Below, in pieces: positions 16,844-25,779 of a DNA stretch of 64,000 bases. Location: assembly GCF_023701945.1 (NCBI RefSeq), contig NZ_JABAEF010000022.1, positions 31,672-95,671 of the forward strand. Direction: 5' to 3'. Under the pieces are notes generated by a model. The model had not been told where the DNA came from, made no database searches, and saw nothing but the letters and a program-made list of their open reading frames with translations. The position numbers and the translations under genes are program-made. Positions within the stretch are counted from its first letter, which is position 1. Every line of letters starts with the position of its first letter. Source of the DNA: Rhizobium sp. CG5 (lineage in GTDB: Bacteria > Pseudomonadota > Alphaproteobacteria > Rhizobiales > Rhizobiaceae).

Positions 16844-17668
16844 TCAGGCGAGAACCACGTCCTTCAAGACCATGTCCCAGCTGTCGCGATCCGGTGCCGA
16901 CAGAATGCCGCCGGAGAGATCGCCCGGCAGATAGGGGCTGCCGTCGAAACGCGCCGTATAGCCGCCGGCCTCGGCATGGATCAGGACGCCGGCCAGATGA
17001 TCCCAGGGCATCAGTTTATAGTGGCCGATGAAATGCACCTTGCCGGTGGCCACCAGCCAATATTCATAGGCCGAGCAATTAAACGCAAAGGCCATCTTGG
17101 CCTTGGTCAGGTTGCCGGCGATGCGGCGCTTTTCGTCGCCCTTCAATTCGTTGATGGAGATCGTTCCGACCATGGACGAGAGATCGCAGCCGGCGGCCAC
17201 CTTCAAGGACGTGCGCTCGCCATTGGCGCGCAGGAAATGCGCACCTGCACCGCGCGATGCCACCAGGGTATCGCCCAGCACCGATTCATGGATGATGCCC
17301 GCCACCGTCTCGCCGCGCACCACGACCGCGAGATTGGTACCGTAGAGCGGCAGGCCGGCCTGAAAATTGAAGGTTCCATCGACCGGATCGATCACGAAAG
17401 CCAGGTCCGCATCCCTCAGGGCGCCGATCATGCCCGGATTGACTTCGCAAGCCTCCTCGCCCACCACCAGAGCGCCGGGCCAACGGGCCAGAAACGCCTC
17501 CGTCATCTGCTTTTCCGACAGAAGATCGGCCTCCGTCACCAGATCGATCGACGATTTTTTCTGGGCGATATCGGCATGACCGAGCCGGCGAAAGCGGGGC
17601 GCGATCTGGCTTGCGGCGGCGTCCTTGACGATCTGCAGGACGGCGTCGATATCATGGTCATGAAACAC
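16844..17668 (-). CDS. inositol monophosphatase family protein (copy 2)
   Basis: Protein of 274 residues, paralogous to the next gene downstream. Motifs: VVGEEACEVN, VDPVDGTFNFQAGLPLYG and KLMPWDHLAGVLIHAEAGG, so the metal site is intact. Differences from copy 1 lie in the middle (ASRGAGAHFLRANGERTSL), which forms part of the substrate pocket, so the two may differ in substrate. It lies 42 bases upstream of copy 1 and 53 bases downstream of ttcA on the same strand, a likely operon ttcA-IMPase-IMPase. Confidence 0.9.
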   Translation of the reverse strand: MFHDHDIDAVLQIVKDAAASQIAPRFRRLGHADIAQKKSSIDLVTEADLLSEKQMTEAFLARWPGALVVGEEACEVNPGMIGALRDADLAFVIDPVDGTFNFQAGLPLYGTNLAVVVRGETVAGIIHESVLGDTLVASRGAGAHFLRANGERTSLKVAAGCDLSSMVGTISINELKGDEKRRIAGNLTKAKMAFAFNCSAYEYWLVATGKVHFIGHYKLMPWDHLAGVLIHAEAGGYTARFDGSPYLPGDLSGGILSAPDRDSWDMVLKDVVLA

Positions 17669-17721
17669 GGAAAAACTCTCTCAAGGCTGGTGAAAACTCA
17701 AAAATCTCGCATGCGCCTGGC

Positions 17722-18600
17722 TCAAGAAGGCTTCGTGACAGTCAGGCCCGAAAAGTCGAAAAGTTTCGGATCGAGCAGATGGGACGGATTGACGTGGCCG
17801 AGCGCCCGCAGCATGGCATCCTTGCGGCCCGGCATCTTCGCTTCTATACCGGCCAGCATCTCCTTCATCAGATTGCGCTGCAGGCCGTCCTGGGAGCCGC
17901 AGAGGTCGCAAGGGATGATCGGGAACTGCATGGCGGCGGCGAATTTCGCCATGTCATCCTCGGCGGCATAGGCAAGCGGCCGCAGCACCAACATGTCGCC
18001 CTCGTCGTTCATCAGCTTGGCCGGCATGGCGGCGAGACGCCCACCATGGAAGAAGTTCATGAAGAAGGTTTCCAGAATGTCTTCGCGGTGATGGCCGAGC
18101 ACCAGGGCGTCGCAGCCCTCCTCGCGGGCGATGCGATAGAGATTGCCGCGCCGCAGCCGCGAACAGAGCGCGCAATAGGTGGCACCCTCCGGCACTTTTT
18201 CCTTCACGATCGAATAGGTGTCGCGATATTCGATGCGATGCGCGACGCCGATCGATTTCAGATAGTCCGGCAGGACATGTTTCGGGAAGTTCGGCTGGCC
18301 CTGGTCGAGATTGCAGGCAATCAGTTCGACCGGCAGCAGGCCCCGCCATTTGAGATCGAGCAGCAGCGCCAGAAGGCCGTAGCTGTCCTTGCCGCCCGAC
18401 ACACCGATCAGCCAGCGACGCTGGTCCTTCAGCATGTCGAAATCGCCGATCGCTTGGCGGACCTGACGCAGCAGGCGCTTGCGCAGCTTGTTGAACGAAA
18501 CGGAGCTTTGGGCCGCCGCAAACAGCGGATGGCGCAGCGCGTCGTCGGCGCCGTCGTCTGCAAGCTCGGCGGTGGTATCCTGAACCGCGCGCATATCCAT
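17722..18600 (-). CDS. ttcA: tRNA 2-thiocytidine(32) synthetase TtcA
   Basis: Adenylates C32 of certain tRNAs and inserts sulfur, using a labile 4Fe-4S cluster. The PP-loop is SGGKDS (about residue 65). The cluster cysteines are expected in CALCSRLRRG (CxxC) and the later CDLCGSQ. VLGHHREDILETFFMNFFHGG is the second conserved block. The length (292) is normal. The start is the ATG at 18600, with GAGAGG seven bases upstream; a TTG two codons earlier is possible. Confidence 0.93.
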   Translation of the reverse strand: MDMRAVQDTTAELADDGADDALRHPLFAAAQSSVSFNKLRKRLLRQVRQAIGDFDMLKDQRRWLIGVSGGKDSYGLLALLLDLKWRGLLPVELIACNLDQGQPNFPKHVLPDYLKSIGVAHRIEYRDTYSIVKEKVPEGATYCALCSRLRRGNLYRIAREEGCDALVLGHHREDILETFFMNFFHGGRLAAMPAKLMNDEGDMLVLRPLAYAAEDDMAKFAAAMQFPIIPCDLCGSQDGLQRNLMKEMLAGIEAKMPGRKDAMLRALGHVNPSHLLDPKLFDFSGLTVTKPS

Positions 18601-18625
18601 TGGCAAGCCTCTCGACGGTTAAACC

Positions 18626-19474
18626 CTATGCGGCGTCGCGTGCCCGCAGGGCCATGCTGTCCCGGCCCATCAGCTCCGCAAATTCCACCGCACGGGCGGC
18701 GACCAGCGGATCGCGGGCGCGCAGCAGGTCATCGCCATGGCCGGGATGGCACATGACGACCATGCCATGCTGCCCCCGCTCTTTAAGGAAGTTCATCAGA
18801 GGAGGAAAGGCCTGAGGCTGCAACCAGTCGTAAAAACCTGCGAGCGGCCCCTTAACCGGATAACCGGCGGCCCGCATCTGACGGTCAAACCCCAGAGCAA
18901 TGACGGCAACGATGGCCACCTTGGCCCGCAGCCTGACATTTGGCGCCCATGCGAGGCTGGGGGCGCCGCGCAGCCAGGGCAAGGGGCCGAGTGATTGCAG
19001 ATGGCTTTTGCGGGCCAGCAGCCAGCGGCGCACGACCGGCAGGAAATGCACATGCTGATGACCGTCGATATAGGCCGGGCCATGGCCCATGGCTGAGACG
19101 AAGGCGGATAGCTGGGCATCCAGCTCGGCATGGATGGCACCCTCCTCGCCCTGCCCGCCATAGGCTGCCAGCAAGCGCTGCTTGAGCGCCGGCATGGCGA
19201 CTTTGTCAGGCGCTGCGCTCAGCGGTCGAAAATCGGTCAGGGTCAAATGCAGGCCGATGCAGGTGCGGTCCGACGGCGCCAGCTCCAGCAGTTTTGCCGC
19301 CTCCCCCGGCCATTCCGCAAACAGCGTCATGCAGCCGGTTCCGGTCAGCTTTCCGGCGACCAGCAATTCGCGGATGGCGCGGCTGACGCCCGGCGACAGG
19401 CCGTAATCATCGGCGACCAGAACGAAGCGCCGGTCAGGCGTGCCGTCCGGCAGCCGCCGGCCGTCAAGGCTCAT
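18626..19474 (-). CDS. ChbG/HpnK family (YdjC-like) deacetylase
   Basis: Carbohydrate deacetylase-like protein of 282 residues. The metal motifs are LVADDYGLSPGVSRAI (Asp-Asp), CIGLHLTLTD (His) and YIDGHQHVHFLP (His-x-His). Related enzymes deacetylate N-acetylglucosamine-containing sugars or hopanoid glycosides (HpnK). The start overlaps the stop of the upstream GT2 gene (ATGA), so the pair is translationally coupled. A sugar is thus probably transferred to a lipid and then deacetylated; the true substrate is not visible. Confidence 0.85.
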   Translation of the reverse strand: MSLDGRRLPDGTPDRRFVLVADDYGLSPGVSRAIRELLVAGKLTGTGCMTLFAEWPGEAAKLLELAPSDRTCIGLHLTLTDFRPLSAAPDKVAMPALKQRLLAAYGGQGEEGAIHAELDAQLSAFVSAMGHGPAYIDGHQHVHFLPVVRRWLLARKSHLQSLGPLPWLRGAPSLAWAPNVRLRAKVAIVAVIALGFDRQMRAAGYPVKGPLAGFYDWLQPQAFPPLMNFLKERGQHGMVVMCHPGHGDDLLRARDPLVAARAVEFAELMGRDSMALRARDAA

Positions 19475-20421
19475 CCCTTGGCATCCGACTTGTGCAGCCG
19501 GCGCACGATGTAGAGCGGCCGATCCTTGCCTTCGCTGACGGACACCCAGACATATTCGCCCAGCAGACCGAGCAAAGCGAGGTTCAGGCCACCGAGCACC
19601 GAGACGGCCGACATGATGCTCGGAAAGCCCGGCACATCAGCGCCGAAGATCAGCGTCGAGATAATGATTTCAAGACCATAGAGCATGCCGAGGGTACCGA
19701 TGACGAAACCGCAGAGCGAGACGAACCGCAGCGGCATGGCGGAAAACGAGGTAATGCCCTCCAGCGACAGGGCGACCAGCGACAGCCGCGACCATTTTGT
19801 GGCGCCGGCACTGCGCACATCCGGCGTGTAATAGATGCCCTTCTGCCGGAAACCGGTCCAGGCATAGAGACCCTTGTTGAAGCGGCGGCGGTCCCGCACC
19901 CGCAGCAGCGCATCCACCGCCGGACGGCGCATGATCCGAAAATCGCCGGCATCTTCCGGAATGATGAAGCGCTGCTTGGAGTTGATCATCCAGTAGAAGA
20001 AACTGCCGGCAATGGCCTTTTTCATCGATTGCTTGTGGCGGTCGTCGCGGATCGAGTAGACCACGTCGAGATCGTCATCGGCCAGAAGCGTCGAGATCAG
20101 TTCCATGCAGACGTCATAGGGATGCTGCAGATCGGCATCGACCATCATGACATAGTCGCCGCGGCTCTCCTCGATGCCGGCAAACAGCGCGATCTCCTTG
20201 CCGAAATTGCGGCTGAGTTCGACGATGCGCCATTGGCCCTCGAGATTTTCACGGTAAATCTTGATGCTGTCATCCGTGCTGCCGTCATCGACCATGACCA
20301 GTTCCAGATCCAGATCATGAAGCCGCTTGACTTCCGAGCCGAGCCGTTTCGCAAACGCCGCGAACTCCAGAGCGGAATCGCGCTCGTTCAAGAAAGGTGC
20401 AACGATCGTCAGTAAAGCCAT
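19471..20421 (-). CDS. family 2 glycosyltransferase with C-terminal membrane anchor
   Basis: Protein of 316 residues: a GT-A domain (about 1-230) followed by two transmembrane segments (about 230-255 and 265-290), the layout of DPM1/GtrB/ArnC enzymes that load a sugar onto a polyprenyl phosphate. Motifs: VMVDDGSTDDS, MMVDADLQHPYDV (DAD, metal and nucleotide sugar) and a later RRFNKGLYAW block. It is the first gene of a two-gene unit with the ChbG/HpnK deacetylase. Confidence 0.88.
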   Translation of the reverse strand: MALLTIVAPFLNERDSALEFAAFAKRLGSEVKRLHDLDLELVMVDDGSTDDSIKIYRENLEGQWRIVELSRNFGKEIALFAGIEESRGDYVMMVDADLQHPYDVCMELISTLLADDDLDVVYSIRDDRHKQSMKKAIAGSFFYWMINSKQRFIIPEDAGDFRIMRRPAVDALLRVRDRRRFNKGLYAWTGFRQKGIYYTPDVRSAGATKWSRLSLVALSLEGITSFSAMPLRFVSLCGFVIGTLGMLYGLEIIISTLIFGADVPGFPSIMSAVSVLGGLNLALLGLLGEYVWVSVSEGKDRPLYIVRRLHKSDAKG

Positions 20422-20604
20422 GTCCTTCTCCGGTCATCTTGGAGCCAGACATTTACATACGGCATTTTATTTCCTTTTCTTTAAATGCGGCGCCCTAAAT
20501 CCCAGTATCTACAGTGGCAATCTGCCGATCATGCAATCCGTTCAGGGGTGACGATGCAAACACGTTTGTGTGATCGCAGCATGGCGCGGGCCTGCGCCAA
20601 GCGA

Positions 20605-21531
20605 TCAGGCGCCGAACACCGACCAGCCGGTGCGCGCAGCCAGCATCTCCAGCGCCAGAGAGCCGAGCTGGGAATTGCCGACCTTGTTGAGACCCGGCGA
20701 CCAGACGGCGATCGACGCCTTGCCCGGCGCGATCGCCATGATGCCGCCGCCGACGCCGCTTTTTCCGGGCAGGCCGACATGGAAGGCAAAATCGCCCGAG
20801 CCGTCATAATGGCCGCAGGTCAGCATCAGCGCATTGATGCGGCGCGCCCGCTTCGGCGAGACCACGGAGTAGCCGCTGATCGGATCGGCGCCTTGCGCGG
20901 CCAGGAACAGGCCGGCCCGCGACAACTGCCGGCAGGTCATCGACAGGGCGCATTGGTGGAAGTAGACGCCGAGCACGTGGTCGACATCGTGATGCAGATT
21001 GCCGAAGGAGCGCATGAAATTGGCGAGCGCATAATTGCGAAAACCGGTTTGGGTTTCCGATCTCGCCACGGCCTGATCGATGCTGATCGTCTCGTCATCG
21101 GCCAGGTAGCGCACGAAACGCAGCAATTCGCCGATCGCTTCCTTGGGCTTGTAGCCGGCCAGCACCATGTCGCAGACGACGATCGCGCCGGCATTGATGA
21201 AGGGATTGCGGGGAATACCGAGCTCGTGTTCGAGCTGCACGATGGAATTGAAGGCGGAGCCCGACGGTTCGCGGCCGACCCTGTTCCAGACGGTCTCGCC
21301 GGCCTTGCCGAGCGCCAGGGTCAGCATGAAGACCTTGGAAATGCTCTGGATCGAGAAGGGCGTTGCGGCATCGCCGGCAGTGTAGACGGCGCCATCGACC
21401 GTGGTGATGGCGATGGCGAATTGCTTGGGGTCGACCTTGGCAAGCTCCGGGATGTAGTCGGCAACCTTGCCTTCGCCGCGCCGCTCGGCAAACGCCAAGG
21501 CAATGTCATCGATGATCGCCTGCAGATCCAT
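20605..21531 (-). CDS. glsA: glutaminase
   Basis: Hydrolyses L-glutamine to glutamate and ammonia (beta-lactamase-like serine enzyme). It is 308 residues, normal length. The Ser-x-x-Lys dyad is in SIQSISKVF; NPFINAGAIVV, the Tyr region, and GKSGVGGGIMAIAPGKASI follow as in the family. Three in-frame ATGs (21543, 21537, 21531) are possible starts. I chose 21531 because GGGGA lies five bases upstream of it and it gives the usual MDLQAI-type N-terminus. It lies downstream of rpsD but behind a strong terminator. Confidence 0.93.
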   Translation of the reverse strand: MDLQAIIDDIALAFAERRGEGKVADYIPELAKVDPKQFAIAITTVDGAVYTAGDAATPFSIQSISKVFMLTLALGKAGETVWNRVGREPSGSAFNSIVQLEHELGIPRNPFINAGAIVVCDMVLAGYKPKEAIGELLRFVRYLADDETISIDQAVARSETQTGFRNYALANFMRSFGNLHHDVDHVLGVYFHQCALSMTCRQLSRAGLFLAAQGADPISGYSVVSPKRARRINALMLTCGHYDGSGDFAFHVGLPGKSGVGGGIMAIAPGKASIAVWSPGLNKVGNSQLGSLALEMLAARTGWSVFGA

Positions 21532-21551
21532 GCACATCCCCATCTTCTTCC

Positions 21552-21581
21552 AAAAAAAAAGCCGCCCCGAGGGGCGGCTTT
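21552..21581 (-). terminator. Rho-independent terminator of rpsD
   Basis: On the minus strand, GCCGCCC and GGGCGGC arms form a tight stem followed by nine T. It lies about 20 bases after the rpsD stop, and its far edge is close to the glsA start codons. Confidence 0.9.
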
Positions 21582-21602
21582 CTGAATACCCAATCGCGAC
21601 GA

Positions 21603-22220
21603 TTAACGCGAATAGAATTCGACGACGAGCTGCGGTTCCATGACGACGGCGTAAGGCACGTCGGACAGGCCCGGGATGCGAACGAAGGTGGCGACCATCT
21701 TGTTGTGGTCGGCTTCGATATAGTCCGGAACGTCGCGTTCAGCGAGCGAAACGGCTTCGAGAACCGTGACCAGCTGCTTCGACTTCTGGCGAACTTCGAT
21801 CACGTCGCCAGCCTTGCAGCGGTACGAGCCGATGTTGACCTTGACGCCGTTGACCGTGACGTGGCCGTGGTTGACGAACTGACGGGCCGCAAAGACGGTC
21901 GGAACGAACTTGGCGCGATAGACGATCGCGTCGAGACGCGATTCCAGCAGGCCGATCAGGTTCTCCGAAGTATCGCCCTTGCGACGGTTTGCTTCGTCGT
22001 AAGTGGCGCGGAACTGCTTTTCGCGCAGGTCGCCGTAGTAGCCCTTCAGCTTCTGCTTGGCGCGCAGCTGCACGCCGAAGTCCGAAAGCTTGCCCTTGCG
22101 GCGCTGGCCGTGCTGGCCGGGGCCGTATTCGCGACGGTTGACCGGGGACTTCGGACGACCCCAGATATTTTCGCCCATGCGGCGATCGATTTTGTACTTG
22201 GATGAAGCGCGCTTGCTCAT
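21603..22220 (-). CDS. rpsD: 30S ribosomal protein S4
   Basis: Primary 16S rRNA-binding protein of the small subunit (205 residues). The N-terminus MSKRASSKYKIDRRMGENIWG and the S4 domain LDAIVYRAKFVPTVFAARQFVNHG are diagnostic. This is the C-minus form: no zinc cysteines are seen in the N-terminal region. The start is the ATG at 22220, with AAGGAAA upstream; the longer in-frame reading to 22259 enters the leader hairpin. It is monocistronic here, away from the alpha operon, as in other rhizobia. Confidence 0.98.
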   Translation of the reverse strand: MSKRASSKYKIDRRMGENIWGRPKSPVNRREYGPGQHGQRRKGKLSDFGVQLRAKQKLKGYYGDLREKQFRATYDEANRRKGDTSENLIGLLESRLDAIVYRAKFVPTVFAARQFVNHGHVTVNGVKVNIGSYRCKAGDVIEVRQKSKQLVTVLEAVSLAERDVPDYIEADHNKMVATFVRIPGLSDVPYAVVMEPQLVVEFYSR

Positions 22221-22244
22221 CGCATTTCCTTTCAACAGGTTACA

Positions 22245-22324
22245 CCGGTTTGTTGCCAAACCGGATCAAGGAAACACGCCCTCCTCTGAGTTTCGATTTA
22301 GAAACTCTGACAGGCTTCTCACAA
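22245..22324 (-). promoter_or_regulatory. rpsD promoter with palindromic -10 region and leader hairpin
   Basis: On the minus strand TTGTGA (22319-22324), 17 bases, then CTAAAT (22296-22301) fits the alphaproteobacterial promoter pattern. The -10 sits inside a perfect 7-bp inverted repeat, GAGTTTC-N6-GAAACTC (22288-22307). A second hairpin, CCGGTTT-N6-AAACCGG (22245-22264), lies in the leader 25 bases before the start codon and could be an autoregulatory site for S4. The rest of the 332-base gap to 22552 shows only an imperfect GC-rich hairpin near 22371-22396. Confidence 0.5.
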
Positions 22325-22552
22325 AAAGCGTATGGAGAGAACCACGGGACATGTCAGTAAAACGCCCGGCATTTCTGCCCGGCGTTGCGCGGTCTTTACG
22401 CAGAGGACGTCGGAATGTCAACGCCCGCCTTGAAGTTTCGCCTTATCCACCCCAGCTAACGGTCACTGCAGCACCGGGCCCCTCTGACGCGAGTGCCGGA
22501 TTCCCGTGATGTCGGAGCTGCAATCATCAACCATCCGGCAAAGGAAACCCTT

Positions 22553-23551
22553 ATGGATTTTCTTTGGATCGACTTTTTGGGGACCGCTACTTGGATGTGG
22601 CTCTCCTTTCTCGCCCTTGTTCTCTTTCTTCTCGCCCTCGACCTTGGTGTTCTTCACAAGAAGAGCGCCGAAATCGGCATGCGCGAGAGTTTTGCGCTCT
22701 CGGCTTTCTACATCGCGCTCGGCACCGCCTTTGGCGGCTGGGTGTGGTTCCAGTCCGGACCGCAGGCGGGTCTTGAATATCTGACCGGCTTCGTGGTCGA
22801 AAAGAGCCTGGCGATGGACAATATCTTCGTCATCGCGATGATCTTCTCCTATTTCGCCATTCCCCGCGCCTATCAGCACCGGGTGCTGCTCTACGGCATC
22901 CTCGGCGTGATCGTCATGCGCGGCATCATGATTGCCGCCGGTGCCGCGATCGTCGAGAACTATCACTGGGTTCTCTATCTCTTCGCCGGTTTCCTGGTCA
23001 TCACCGGCATCAAGATGCTGCTTTCGGCCGACCAGGAATACGACGTCTCCGGCAATCCGTTGCTGAAATTCCTGCGCCGCCACCTGCCGGTGACCGACGG
23101 GCTTCGCGAGGACCGGTTCATGGTGCGCGAGACCGACGAGAAGACCGGCAAGGTCCGGACCTATATCACGCCGCTGCTTCTGGCGCTGGTCATGGTCGAA
23201 CTCGCCGACCTGATCTTCGCGGTCGATTCGATCCCGGCGGTGTTTGCCATCACCACGGATCCGTTCATCGTCTACACCTCGAACATCTTTGCGATCCTCG
23301 GCCTGCGCGCCCTCTATTTTGCGCTCTCGGCCCTGATCCATCGCTTCGTCTACCTGAAATATGCGCTGTCGGTGGTGCTGATCTTCATCGGCTCGAAGAT
23401 CTTCGTGGCCGACATGCTGGGGCTGGCCAAAATCCCGCCCCTGCTGTCGCTCAGCGTCACGGTCGGCATTCTGGCGGCCGGCATCCTCGGTTCGCTCTGG
23501 GCAACCCGCCATCTCGGCAAGGGTGACGCCAAGGTCGCCAGCGAGCAGTGA
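22553..23551 (+). CDS. TerC family membrane protein (Alx-like)
   Basis: Inner-membrane protein of 332 residues with about nine hydrophobic helices. TerC hallmarks are VVEKSLAMDNIFVIAMIF and VELADLIFAVDSIPAVFAITTDPF, whose acidic residues are thought to bind metal. The Alx/TerC group is tied to manganese export and metal loading of exported proteins. The ATG at 22553 follows AAAGGAAA; an upstream in-frame start at 22493 would add 20 unlikely residues. I looked for a yybP-ykoY manganese riboswitch upstream and did not find a convincing one. Confidence 0.9.
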   Translation: MDFLWIDFLGTATWMWLSFLALVLFLLALDLGVLHKKSAEIGMRESFALSAFYIALGTAFGGWVWFQSGPQAGLEYLTGFVVEKSLAMDNIFVIAMIFSYFAIPRAYQHRVLLYGILGVIVMRGIMIAAGAAIVENYHWVLYLFAGFLVITGIKMLLSADQEYDVSGNPLLKFLRRHLPVTDGLREDRFMVRETDEKTGKVRTYITPLLLALVMVELADLIFAVDSIPAVFAITTDPFIVYTSNIFAILGLRALYFALSALIHRFVYLKYALSVVLIFIGSKIFVADMLGLAKIPPLLSLSVTVGILAAGILGSLWATRHLGKGDAKVASEQ

Positions 23552-23559
23552 CCTGACCC

Positions 23560-23590
23560 GGTCGGGGGCGGCGTGTTTTCGCCCCCGACC
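23560..23590 (+). terminator. probable terminator after the TerC gene
   Basis: Perfect 11-bp arms (GGTCGGGGGCG / CGCCCCCGACC) with a GCGTGTTTT loop start 9 bases after the stop. Only TT follows the stem, so termination strength is uncertain. Confidence 0.55.
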
Positions 23591-23703
23591 TTCCATCAGC
23601 CTGCACTCAAACGATCGTGACGACGGTTTGCGAAGCTGACAGCTCGGCAAAACTGGTCTAAAGCCAGCATCGGCTTTAATTCTCGATCGTGCCCAGGACT
23701 GTC

Positions 23704-24516
23704 ATGGCTTCTCGCAACGCTTCCCTTCTCCTCTCGTCCCTCATTGCCGTTCTGGCAGCCATCGGACCGACCCAGGCTTTCGCCGGTCGGGCCCATGTGA
23801 TCCTCGACGCCAACACCGGTCAGGTGCTCGACGCCGAGAATGCCGACGTCATCAACTATCCGGCCTCGCTGACCAAGATGATGACGCTGTACCTGACCTT
23901 CGAAGCCCTGCATCAGAAGCGCTTGCACTGGGACGACCGGCTGGTGATGTCGGAAAATGCCGAAAGCAAGGAACCGTATAAATTCGCAGTCGGTGCCGGC
24001 AACAAGATCACCGTGCGCGAAGCCGTGATGGGCATGATCGTGCTGTCGACCAATGACGCGGCCGTGGCGGTCGCCGAAACGCTTGCCGGCTCCGAGCAGG
24101 CCTTTGGCGCGATGATGACCGCCAAGGCCCGCGCGCTTGGCATGACTAGCACGGTCTTCACCAACCCGGCCGGCCTGCCCGACCCCCACCAGGTGACCAC
24201 GGCTGCCGACATGGCACGGCTGGGCCTGGCGCTGATGCGGGACTATCCGGAGGAGTACAAGCTGTTTTCCACCACCAGTTTCACCTTTCGCAGCATGAAG
24301 TTCCGCGGCCACAACAGGCTGCTCGTCACCTATCCGGGTGCGGACGGCATCAAGACCGGCTATACCAAGGCCTCGGGTTACAATCTCGTCAGTTCGGCCA
24401 GCCATGGCGATCGCCGGGTTGTCGGCGTGGTGCTGGGCGGCGACAGCGCAGCCGAGCGCGACGACCAGATGGCGGCCCTGTTCAACAAATATCTGGGCCC
24501 GCAGTCCGGACAATAA
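23704..24516 (+). CDS. D-alanyl-D-alanine carboxypeptidase (PBP5/DacF type)
   Basis: Periplasmic serine peptidase that trims the terminal D-Ala of peptidoglycan side chains (270 residues). It has a signal peptide ending near AFAGRAH. The three penicillin-binding motifs are present in order: SLTK (Ser nucleophile), STN and KTG (in DGIKTGYTKASGYN). It is shorter than E. coli PBP5, lacking the C-terminal beta domain and amphipathic anchor. The ATG at 23704, with AGGA five bases upstream, is preferred to the GTG at 23689. It is followed by pepT after 24 bases. Confidence 0.92.
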   Translation: MASRNASLLLSSLIAVLAAIGPTQAFAGRAHVILDANTGQVLDAENADVINYPASLTKMMTLYLTFEALHQKRLHWDDRLVMSENAESKEPYKFAVGAGNKITVREAVMGMIVLSTNDAAVAVAETLAGSEQAFGAMMTAKARALGMTSTVFTNPAGLPDPHQVTTAADMARLGLALMRDYPEEYKLFSTTSFTFRSMKFRGHNRLLVTYPGADGIKTGYTKASGYNLVSSASHGDRRVVGVVLGGDSAAERDDQMAALFNKYLGPQSGQ

Positions 24517-24540
24517 CCTTTTTAAAGATTGGATTTGCCC

Positions 24541-25779
24541 ATGACCGACACCGTCCTCGACCGCCTTCTCCGCTATGTTGTCATCGACACCCAGTCCGAC
24601 CCGACATCGACAGCCCAGCCTTCGACGGAAAAGCAGAAGGATCTGGGCCGGATCCTGGTGCAGGAACTGCTGGCGATGGGGCTTGGTGATGCCCATCTCG
24701 ACGAACACGGCAATGTCTATGCGACGATCCCGGCGACCTCCGACAAGCCGGTGCCGGTCATCTGCTTCTGCTCGCATATGGACACGGCACCGGACTTCAC
24801 CGGCACGGGCGTCAAGCCGCAGATCGTGCGCAACTACCAGGGCGGCGACATCCGCCTGACCGGCGACACCGCCCAGGTGATCCGCGTCAGCGATCATCCG
24901 CAGCTTAAAGGCCAGATCGGCCATGACATCGTCACCACCGACGGCACGACGCTGCTGGGTGCCGACGACAAGGCCGGCATTGCCGAGATCATGACGGCGG
25001 CGGCGACGCTGCTCGCCAATCCCGGCATCCGGCACGGCACGATCAAGATCCTCTTTACCACCGACGAGGAAATCGGTCGCGGTGCCGACAAGGTCGATCT
25101 CGACAAGCTTGGCGCTGCATTCGCCTATACGCTCGACGGCAGCACGGTCGGCGAGATCGAGAACGAGACCTTTTCGGCCGATGGCGTGGAGATCGAGATT
25201 ACCGGCGTTGCCATGCATCCGGGCTATGCCAAGGACAAGATGGAAAACGCCATCAAGATCGCCAGCGCCATCGTTGCCCGCCTGCCGAAGGACCAGACGC
25301 CGGAAACCACCGAGGGCCGGCAGGGCTTCATCCATCCGACCGATATCTCCGGCTCGATGGACCATGCCCATCTGCAATTCATCATCCGCGACTTCACCGA
25401 CGAAGGTCTGGCGGAGAAAGAAGCGCTGCTCGAACAGATCGTCAAGGAGGCAATGACCGCCTATCCGGGCTCCTCCTACACGTTCACGGTCAAGCAGCAG
25501 TATCACAATATGAAGCAGGTGCTCGACCAGCATCCCGAGATCGTCGATAATCTCGCCGAAGCGGTGCGCCGCGTCGGGCTGGAACCCGTCCTGCACAGCA
25601 TCCGCGGCGGCACCGACGGTTCGCGCCTGTCCTTCATGGGCCTGCCCTGCCCCAATATCTATACCGGCGGCCATGCCTATCACTCGCCGCTGGAATGGGT
25701 CAGCGTGCAGGACATGGAGGTCGCGGTGAAAACGATCGTCGAACTGGTGCAGGTCTGGGAGGAACGGGCAGCGGTGTGA
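24541..25779 (+). CDS. pepT: peptidase T (tripeptide aminopeptidase)
   Basis: Dizinc M20B exopeptidase that removes the N-terminal residue from tripeptides (412 residues, normal length). Metal and catalytic motifs are SHMDTAPDF, LGADDKAG, TTDEEIGRGADK and the C-terminal NIYTGGHAYHSPLEW. HPGYAKDKMENA is the dimerisation/substrate block. The start is the ATG at 24541. It is co-directional with the DD-carboxypeptidase and overlaps the DUF1810 gene by 4 bases. Confidence 0.96.
   Translation: MTDTVLDRLLRYVVIDTQSDPTSTAQPSTEKQKDLGRILVQELLAMGLGDAHLDEHGNVYATIPATSDKPVPVICFCSHMDTAPDFTGTGVKPQIVRNYQGGDIRLTGDTAQVIRVSDHPQLKGQIGHDIVTTDGTTLLGADDKAGIAEIMTAAATLLANPGIRHGTIKILFTTDEEIGRGADKVDLDKLGAAFAYTLDGSTVGEIENETFSADGVEIEITGVAMHPGYAKDKMENAIKIASAIVARLPKDQTPETTEGRQGFIHPTDISGSMDHAHLQFIIRDFTDEGLAEKEALLEQIVKEAMTAYPGSSYTFTVKQQYHNMKQVLDQHPEIVDNLAEAVRRVGLEPVLHSIRGGTDGSRLSFMGLPCPNIYTGGHAYHSPLEWVSVQDMEVAVKTIVELVQVWEERAAV

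Noticed and set aside
22440..22552. Possible yybP-ykoY manganese riboswitch before the TerC gene
   Set aside because: The conserved internal-loop sequences of that class were not found; only unrelated GC-rich pairing is present.
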